Part shown: piece after piece, positions 23,245-27,113 of the stretch | Layout: every line of letters begins with the position of its first letter | How positions within the stretch are numbered: the first letter of the stretch is position 1 | DNA from: a virus | Strand: one strand, 5' to 3' | Virus record (IMG/VR): IMGVR_UViG_3300021093_000306 | Coordinates: 1-27,113 of that record | DNA: 27,113 bases | The notes under the pieces: generated by a model | The model's input: only the letters and a program-made list of their open reading frames with translations | What the model was told of the DNA's origin: nothing | Database searches by the model: none | Position numbers and translations under genes: made by a program

Positions 23245-23913
23245 ATGACTATTGTTCCTATTAAACCTATTGAATTGATGAATGGTGACTTTCGAGATTT
23301 TATCGGTGTGTGGGAAAAGCATATGCCACCGTCCGTTTGTAATAAATTAATTCAGTATTTTGATAAAGTTATTGATACAGATGAATCTTCAAATAATCTT
23401 TCGGATTTAAAAGAAGTAGAATTGTCCGAAGAAGAATTTATTCAAGATGGTAGACAACAATTTCAAACTACTAATCTTGGGAGAGATGATAGGAGCATAA
23501 TGCTTAACTATCATAAAAATGATTTTTGTCAGGAGATTAATCAATATTTGCAGGCATGTTTTCTAGACTATATTCGTCAATATGGGCAAATTGCCAATGT
23601 GCCTATGATATCAACTGATGTTAAAATGCAAAGAACCCATCCTTGTGGTGGATATCATGTTTGGCATTATGAATCAGGTTCTTACATTCATGCACAAAGA
23701 GAACTTGTTTGGATGATTTATTTGAATACTCTTCCAGAGGGAGAGGGAGAAACTGAATTTTTATATCAAAAAAGAAGAATTCGTCCTAAATCTGGAACCT
23801 GTGTTATTTGGCCTGCTAGTATGACGCATGTGCATCGAGGTTTAACAGTTTATAGTGAAAATAAATATATATTGACAGGATGGTATATCAAAACTCCCGT
23901 AATTTCTAACTAA
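23245..23913 (+). CDS. 2-oxoglutarate/Fe(II)-dependent oxygenase (prolyl-hydroxylase-like)
   Basis: This 222-aa protein has a jelly-roll oxygenase C-terminal half. GGYHVWHYESG supplies the first iron ligands (H141-Y-E143, an HxE variant of HxD; H138 is nearby). WMIYLNTLPEGEGETEFLYQ is the typical core strand with the GE-ETEF turn. The distal His is in MTHVHRG (H195 or H197), and K207 in NKYILTGW probably binds the 2OG carboxylate. Enzymes of this fold hydroxylate proteins, nucleic acids or small molecules; they are common in cyanophages, mostly with unknown substrates. A good Shine-Dalgarno (GGAG, 8 bases upstream) and a perfect promoter precede it. Its neighbours are fibre genes upstream and a fibre chaperone downstream, which makes fibre proteins possible substrates. 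Confidence 0.8.
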   Translation: MTIVPIKPIELMNGDFRDFIGVWEKHMPPSVCNKLIQYFDKVIDTDESSNNLSDLKEVELSEEEFIQDGRQQFQTTNLGRDDRSIMLNYHKNDFCQEINQYLQACFLDYIRQYGQIANVPMISTDVKMQRTHPCGGYHVWHYESGSYIHAQRELVWMIYLNTLPEGEGETEFLYQKRRIRPKSGTCVIWPASMTHVHRGLTVYSENKYILTGWYIKTPVISN

Positions 23914-23918
23914 AACCA

Positions 23919-24848
23919 ATGGAAAATACTCATTTATCAATACAATTTCTGGCGACAGATGGCACTATATACTACAACTACGGGCAGAGAGGAGTTGCTA
24001 TTAAGTTGTTGGAAGAAGATTACGCTGAATTGTATAAAAGATTAGGAACAACTTGGCATAATGATAATGATAAATTAATATTATTTGAGTATTATTCAGA
24101 CGGTAAATTCAATATTGAAAGAAAGAAAAAAATATTTGATTATAGAACAAGAACAGAAACCGAAAAATATTATCCATATCTTGAAGTAGACCAAAAAGAT
24201 GTTATCAGGACTTATAATCTATTTGTAAATTTCTTTGAGTATTTACGAGTAAAAGATTTAGAAAGAGTAAAAGAACAAGTTAGCGCAAAATTATTAGAAG
24301 CAACTAGTTTATTAAAACAAAACGTATCTGTTATGCGTTTTGATTTATTAATTAAATCTGATTGGACGCAACTAGCAGATGTTAGTTTTAGCGTGGAAAA
24401 TGAAAAGGAAATGTGGATAGAATATCGCCAATATCTAAGAGATATGAGCACTTTAGAAGATTGGAATGGCAATACTATGCGAATTGCATTTCCAATTACA
24501 CCAAAAGATTATCTAGCTATTGACCCTCAGCAAAATGTAAAATATTTGACAGATGAATCTCATTTTGAAAATAGAGCAATGGTTGCAGCTAAACTAAAAC
24601 TATTGAGATTCTTCGATTATCTTGGTCTCCCTTCTTTAGTAACCGATTTAGATATTAATAATGCAACAGGTATTGACTACGAAAAATCAAAACAAAAACT
24701 TGAGAAGGCATTGAAGAAAATAGACATGACCTTAAAAGTACCAGATTTAACTATTTTGGGATTTGAAAACGAAGAATCTCTAGATTCAATAATTGAACAA
24801 GTATCTCAAAACAATAATTATCAAATAGACCAGAGTTCACCATATTGA
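23919..24848 (+). CDS. Tail-fibre assembly chaperone-like protein
   Basis: In this 309-aa protein, residues 140-175 match the phage tail assembly chaperone (APC) pattern: RFDLLIKSDWTQLADVS, then a spacer and W-x2-YRQYLRDM. This is the 'R-LL--(T/S)DW-QL-D ... YRQ-LRD' block found next to tail-fibre genes of many phages. The N-terminal ~100 residues contain beta strands and charged helices. A helix EYLRVKDLERVKEQVSAKLL precedes the block. The C-terminal part has LRFFDYLGLPSLVTDLDINN. It is soluble, with no signal peptide. Location just after three fibre proteins and between two oxygenases fits a role in folding or trimerising the fibres. Confidence is highest for the APC block; the flanking regions are not recognised. 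Confidence 0.7.
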   Translation: MENTHLSIQFLATDGTIYYNYGQRGVAIKLLEEDYAELYKRLGTTWHNDNDKLILFEYYSDGKFNIERKKKIFDYRTRTETEKYYPYLEVDQKDVIRTYNLFVNFFEYLRVKDLERVKEQVSAKLLEATSLLKQNVSVMRFDLLIKSDWTQLADVSFSVENEKEMWIEYRQYLRDMSTLEDWNGNTMRIAFPITPKDYLAIDPQQNVKYLTDESHFENRAMVAAKLKLLRFFDYLGLPSLVTDLDINNATGIDYEKSKQKLEKALKKIDMTLKVPDLTILGFENEESLDSIIEQVSQNNNYQIDQSSPY

Positions 24849-24860
24849 TTTAAAATTATC

Positions 24861-25532
24861 ATGATATATGAATATGATTTATTACCAGAACCTCTGGTAA
24901 AAAATATTTTGGATTTTTATGATTTTACTGATTTTGTATCAGGTAATATGTCTGGTCCAAAAAATAAAAGTGTGAAAAATAACGTTGAAATGAAAACGGA
25001 TGAGCATTATTATGCTGTTCGTGATATGACTTACGCACATTTAGTAAAATCTTTTGAACTGAAAGATATTTTAAATATGCGAAAAATAAGCACTCCCATA
25101 TTTTCAAAATATGAAGAGGGAATGTTTTATGAATTTCACAACGACCACTACATTATTAATGGATGTAGAACCGATTACAGTTGTACAATATTTTTGAGTG
25201 ACCCATCGGAATATGAAGGCGGTGAACTTGAAATTATTTTTGGTAATCAATCATTGAAATACAAATTGACACCAGGGAAAGCAGTTTTGTATCCTACTGG
25301 TCTCACGCATAAGGTTCATGAAGTTACGAAAGGAACTAGAAAAGTAATTTGTTTTTGGATGGAATCTGCAATTGCTGACCCCTCAGTTAGAACTATTTTG
25401 GCAGATTTAACTACCTCATGGTATAAATACAAAGACACATTACTTGATGAAATGCCAGAAATATATGACATTTTACTCAAGACCAAGTTTCATCTACAAA
25501 GACAGTTTGGAAATTACGAAGGATTAACATGA
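24861..25532 (+). CDS. PKHD-type Fe(II)/2OG hydroxylase (PiuC/YbiX-like)
   Basis: This 223-aa protein matches the PKHD hydroxylase layout in order and length (family about 225 aa). FYEFHNDHYI has the HxD ligands H93 and D95. YSCTIFLSDPSEYEGGELEI is the conserved core. GKAVLYPTGLTHKVHEV provides the distal His (H153 by alignment with the LHRV motif; H150 is also near), and GTRKVICFWMES provides R160 for 2OG. The C-terminus with DPSVRTILADL and a charged helix also fits. The substrate is unknown; bacterial members are often iron-regulated. It differs from the oxygenase at 23245 and is not a recent duplicate. No clear Shine-Dalgarno is seen before the ATG. The last 4 bases overlap the next gene (ATGA). 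Confidence 0.88.
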   Translation: MIYEYDLLPEPLVKNILDFYDFTDFVSGNMSGPKNKSVKNNVEMKTDEHYYAVRDMTYAHLVKSFELKDILNMRKISTPIFSKYEEGMFYEFHNDHYIINGCRTDYSCTIFLSDPSEYEGGELEIIFGNQSLKYKLTPGKAVLYPTGLTHKVHEVTKGTRKVICFWMESAIADPSVRTILADLTTSWYKYKDTLLDEMPEIYDILLKTKFHLQRQFGNYEGLT

Positions 25533-25885
25533 TTGAAACTATCACTTTGAGCGAAGCAATTACAGAACTAGCTATCGCAAAACAAAAGACAGTTATGTAT
25601 TTTAAACCTGTTGGTTTAGATGAATGTAGAGATGTTGATAAAATCAATGCAGTATGGAAACACTATTCTAAAATTTTACCGCCAGAAATTTTTGAAAGAG
25701 TAAAAAATTCTTTACACAATTTTGCATTTTTTAATGATTATATGGTAGCACTACAAAAAATGGAAGAATGGTTTCCATACAAAGGTGAGATGCCAAACGA
25801 ATATTACGTTTATGTGAATATCGTTGACGAAGCAGGAAATTGTATTGTTGAAAACGAACCCACCCTGCCGCCAGAAGAAGATTGA
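25529..25885 (+). CDS. Hypothetical protein, 118 aa
   Basis: The family is not recognised. It is a soluble, mildly acidic protein with helices (TLSEAITELAIAKQ, DKINAVWKHYSKIL, YMVALQKMEEWF), a strand (YYVYVNIVDEAGNCIVE) and a short acidic tail (LPPEED). The start overlaps the upstream stop in ATGA, so it is translationally coupled to the PKHD hydroxylase, and GGATTAA serves as a weak ribosome site. It ends exactly where the next promoter begins: the stop overlaps the -35 box. A link to the hydroxylase is suggested by coupling only. Confidence 0.7.
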   Translation: MIETITLSEAITELAIAKQKTVMYFKPVGLDECRDVDKINAVWKHYSKILPPEIFERVKNSLHNFAFFNDYMVALQKMEEWFPYKGEMPNEYYVYVNIVDEAGNCIVENEPTLPPEED

Positions 25886-25911
25886 CAGGGGGTTGACACC
25901 CGTGCTATAGT
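25882..25911 (+). promoter_or_regulatory. Sigma-70 promoter with doubled -35 and palindromic -10
   Basis: TTGACA (25882-25887), an 18-base spacer and TATAGT (25906-25911), with TGC before the -10. A second TTGACA at 25893-25898 is only 7 bases from the -10 and cannot serve as its -35. The -10 is centred in the inverted repeat TGCTA-TAG-TAGCA (25903-25915), the same shape as the promoter at 6641. It drives the 77-aa gene at 25936. Confidence 0.8.
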
Positions 25912-25935
25912 AGCAAAGCACTGAACAGGACACCC

Positions 25936-26169
25936 ATGAAAGGCATCATCGACTACGGTGACGATGGCGTGGTTCCGATGATCGAATCGGATGACGTTGA
26001 GACTGTCGTTGAAGACATTCTTAAGTATGTAGAAACACGTTTTGATTTTCTTGATAAAAAAGGTAACCGTGATGGTGACATCATGGCACTTTGTCAAGAA
26101 TTTATGGAGTGGGGTTCTGCTGAAGCAGGCGATGACGTTTCCTATTATGTTTGCCCCACCTTTGAATAA
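25936..26169 (+). CDS. Hypothetical acidic protein, 77 aa
   Basis: The family is not recognised. It is strongly acidic (DYGDDGV, ESDDVETVVEDI, MEWGSAEAGDD) with one likely helix at residues 20-40. The first 70 bases are clearly more GC-rich than neighbouring genes, so codon use shifts within the gene. It is the first gene after a strong sigma-70 promoter, with CAGGA five bases before the ATG. A short acidic protein made early in infection could act as a DNA mimic or host-protein inhibitor, but nothing in the sequence proves it. Confidence 0.7.
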   Translation: MKGIIDYGDDGVVPMIESDDVETVVEDILKYVETRFDFLDKKGNRDGDIMALCQEFMEWGSAEAGDDVSYYVCPTFE

Positions 26170-26197
26170 TCCTATATAAAATATAAGGGACAGACCA

Positions 26198-26323
26198 ATG
26201 ACCACGCCTAATTGGCAGCACCACTCTAAAAAAGAAACAAAACGCACCCTGAAACCCCAGGCAGTGCGTCAAGCAAAAGCACGTTTGCAATCACTTAAGC
26301 GTAAACTGGAGGTTATTAAATGA
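26198..26323 (+). CDS. Small basic protein, 41 aa
   Basis: ATG at 26198 is preceded by a good AAGGGA Shine-Dalgarno (26185-26190), and the frame runs to TGA at 26321-26323, overlapping the next ATG by the ATGA arrangement. The protein starts MTTPNWQHHSKKETKRTLK, is rich in Lys/Arg, and ends QSLKRKLEVIK; the C-terminal half can form a basic helix. The coupled stop/start, good ribosome site and lack of spacing to its neighbours support a real gene. A nucleic-acid or host-protein binding role is a guess. Confidence 0.65.
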   Translation: MTTPNWQHHSKKETKRTLKPQAVRQAKARLQSLKRKLEVIK

Positions 26324-26502
26324 CTCATTATGATAAACTAATGGATTCCATCGTTGATGAAATCTATTATGTTTGGACTGAAGTATCTGATTGGAATAAT
26401 GATGAAGATATTGTGCGAGAAACAGCACATCGTATTCTTCAACATGTAGAAGAATTTCAATCTAACCGTACTAAAATTGGTCAATGGAGAGCATCTGACT
26501 GA
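26320..26502 (+). CDS. Hypothetical protein, 60 aa
   Basis: The family is not recognised. It is all-helical in appearance (YDKLMDSIVDEIYYVWTEV, DIVRETAHRILQHVEEF), soluble and acidic until a short basic end (NRTKIGQWRASD). GGAGG at 26308-26312 is a strong Shine-Dalgarno seven bases from the ATG. Start overlaps the 41-aa gene (ATGA) and the stop overlaps the next start (TGATG), so it is in a coupled mini-operon. Confidence 0.75.
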   Translation: MTHYDKLMDSIVDEIYYVWTEVSDWNNDEDIVRETAHRILQHVEEFQSNRTKIGQWRASD

Positions 26503-26753
26503 TGGAGTACAAATTTATAGATCCTGGATATCCAATATTAAGTTGGTTGAGAGTGATTGGTAACATGATGTTTGTTGTTGGTTATGTTGTCATTCTTTTT
26601 ACCAGTGTTGAGGTTGGTATCTATTGTAGAATGATAGGAAATGTGTTGTCTTGGCCACATTTTCAAAAGATGAGGATGTGGGATATATTGACAATCCGAG
26701 CATTTTTTGCTATCATAGAATCCGTTAAACTTGTTCAAATTTGGTTTTTTTAA
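26502..26753 (+). CDS. Small membrane protein, 83 aa
   Basis: A hydrophobic segment at about residues 15-40 (WLRVIGNMMFVVGYVVILF) is a clear transmembrane helix. A second moderately hydrophobic stretch lies near the C-terminus (LTIRAFFAIIESVKLVQIWF). The family is not recognised. The start overlaps the previous stop by one base. A sigma-70 promoter for the following gene is embedded in its 3' part (26688-26716), so it may belong to the upstream transcript only. It could affect the host membrane, but no holin or antiholin motif is evident. Confidence 0.65.
   Translation: MEYKFIDPGYPILSWLRVIGNMMFVVGYVVILFTSVEVGIYCRMIGNVLSWPHFQKMRMWDILTIRAFFAIIESVKLVQIWFF
26688..26716 (+). promoter_or_regulatory. 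Sigma-70 promoter inside the membrane-protein gene
   Basis: TTGACA (26688-26693), 17 bases and TATCAT (26711-26716), with TGC before the -10. The start site would be near 26723, about 32 bases before the ATG at 26755. It has the same TTGACA-N17-TGC-TATNNT build as the promoters at 6641, 6958 and 25882. Confidence 0.75.
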
Positions 26754-26754
26754 T

Positions 26755-26961
26755 ATGGCATTATCTAAACAAGTAGAAGAATCGCTCGATGAAGCACAAG
26801 CAGCAATGCGTAATGCACTAGCATTTGCTGCACGAAATGAGCGACCTGTAGTAGCTAAAGGTATTTCTGAGTTGATGTGTGACATCGACAAACTCAAGAC
26901 AATCGACAAAATCTTTGACCGACTTGATAATATGAAAGATGGCTCTTTTAAAAATAAATAA
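26755..26961 (+). CDS. Hypothetical helical protein, 68 aa
   Basis: The family is not recognised. The chain is helical (SKQVEESLDEAQAAMRNALA, ERPVVAKGISELMCDIDKL). The ATG at 26755 is preferred over a TTG 24 bases upstream, because ATG starts dominate here and it lies one base after the upstream stop. No clear Shine-Dalgarno is visible; the T-rich leader after the promoter at 26688 is short. The C-terminus (DNMKDGSFKNK) overlaps the next gene by 23 bases. Confidence 0.7.
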   Translation: MALSKQVEESLDEAQAAMRNALAFAARNERPVVAKGISELMCDIDKLKTIDKIFDRLDNMKDGSFKNK

Positions 26962-27113
26962 ATCAGCACTATATGAAGTGCCAGTAAAAACAACTCCAGA
27001 GAACGTCAAAGAGGCGAACGAAGGGTTGTTTAACTGCACTATGACACTTCCTGCTGCCGCTAAACATTGTGGCATGACACACAAAGAGATGAAACTTACA
27101 TTCTTTGAGTATC
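26939..27113 (+). CDS. Partial gene running off the right edge, at least 58 aa
   Basis: A frame from ATG at 26939 stays open to the end of the window. It begins MALLKINKSALYEVPVKTT, and contains TMTLPAAAKHCGMTHKEMKL, a helix-turn-helix-like segment (AAAKHCGMTHKEM) that recalls short DNA-binding motifs, though this is weak. The 23-base overlap with the previous gene means the true start could be a later Met (27043 or beyond), but the sequence before it is well formed. The protein is incomplete. Confidence 0.6.
   Translation, partial: MALLKINKSALYEVPVKTTPENVKEANEGLFNCTMTLPAAAKHCGMTHKEMKLTFFEY

Noticed and set aside
25893-25898. Second TTGACA upstream of the 77-aa gene
   Set aside because: Only 7 bases from the -10 at 25906, too close to be its -35; no other -10 at 16-18 bases was found.
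26731-26754. TTG start giving a 76-aa version of the gene at 26755
   Set aside because: It would overlap the membrane-protein gene and needs a rare start codon with no ribosome site; the ATG at 26755 is more likely.

Overview
This AT-rich window looks like part of a T4-like myovirus that infects marine Synechococcus or Prochlorococcus (a cyanophage). Every convincing gene is on the + strand. Gene spacing is tight, with several ATGA/TAATG overlaps. The mix of genes is typical of this group: baseplate and tail-fibre proteins, cyanobacterial auxiliary metabolic genes (a CP12-like Calvin-cycle inhibitor and a CpeT-like phycobiliprotein lyase), tRNAs, 2-oxoglutarate/Fe(II) oxygenases and small hypothetical early proteins. 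An exact T4-type late promoter core (TATAAATA) precedes the largest gene.

Layout. (1) 1-6638, baseplate/hub block: the C-terminal end of a large tail protein (possibly the tape measure), a gp27/gpD-type hub protein, cp12, a gp5-like OB-fold protein of 952 aa with no visible lysozyme domain, and a 504-aa beta-rich spike-like protein. (2) 6639-7971, a small cassette between late structural genes: two strong host-type sigma-70 promoters, a 62-aa gene, tRNA-Met/Ile2(CAU), tRNA-Leu(UAA), an 88-aa gene whose Shine-Dalgarno lies in a hairpin, cpeT, and tRNA-Thr(UGU), closed by a strong intrinsic terminator. (3) 7974-23229, adhesion block: a late promoter drives a giant 3946-aa fibre-like protein, followed by three tandem tail-collar (gp12-like) proteins, each with two HxH motifs of the kind that hold metal ions in T4 fibre tips. 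(4) 23245-25885: two different Fe(II)/2OG oxygenases flanking a tail-fibre assembly chaperone, plus a 118-aa unknown; a perfect consensus sigma-70 promoter sits in the end of the preceding collar gene. (5) 25882-27113: a run of very small genes, with two more sigma-70 promoters, likely early host-takeover genes.

How it works together. Blocks 1 and 3 build the baseplate and receptor-binding apparatus late in infection. The cassette in block 2 and the small genes in block 5 carry host-type promoters, so they can be transcribed by unmodified host RNA polymerase; they would supply tRNAs, pigment-lyase activity and unknown small proteins. CP12 is embedded in the late block, which would couple Calvin-cycle shutdown to virion production. 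The most notable observations are the host-promoter/tRNA/cpeT cassette between late genes, the hairpin that appears to hide the 88-aa gene's ribosome-binding site from early read-through mRNA, palindromic extended -10 elements shared by two promoters, a four-copy Cys module in the giant fibre protein, and the collar/chaperone/oxygenase gene neighbourhood.
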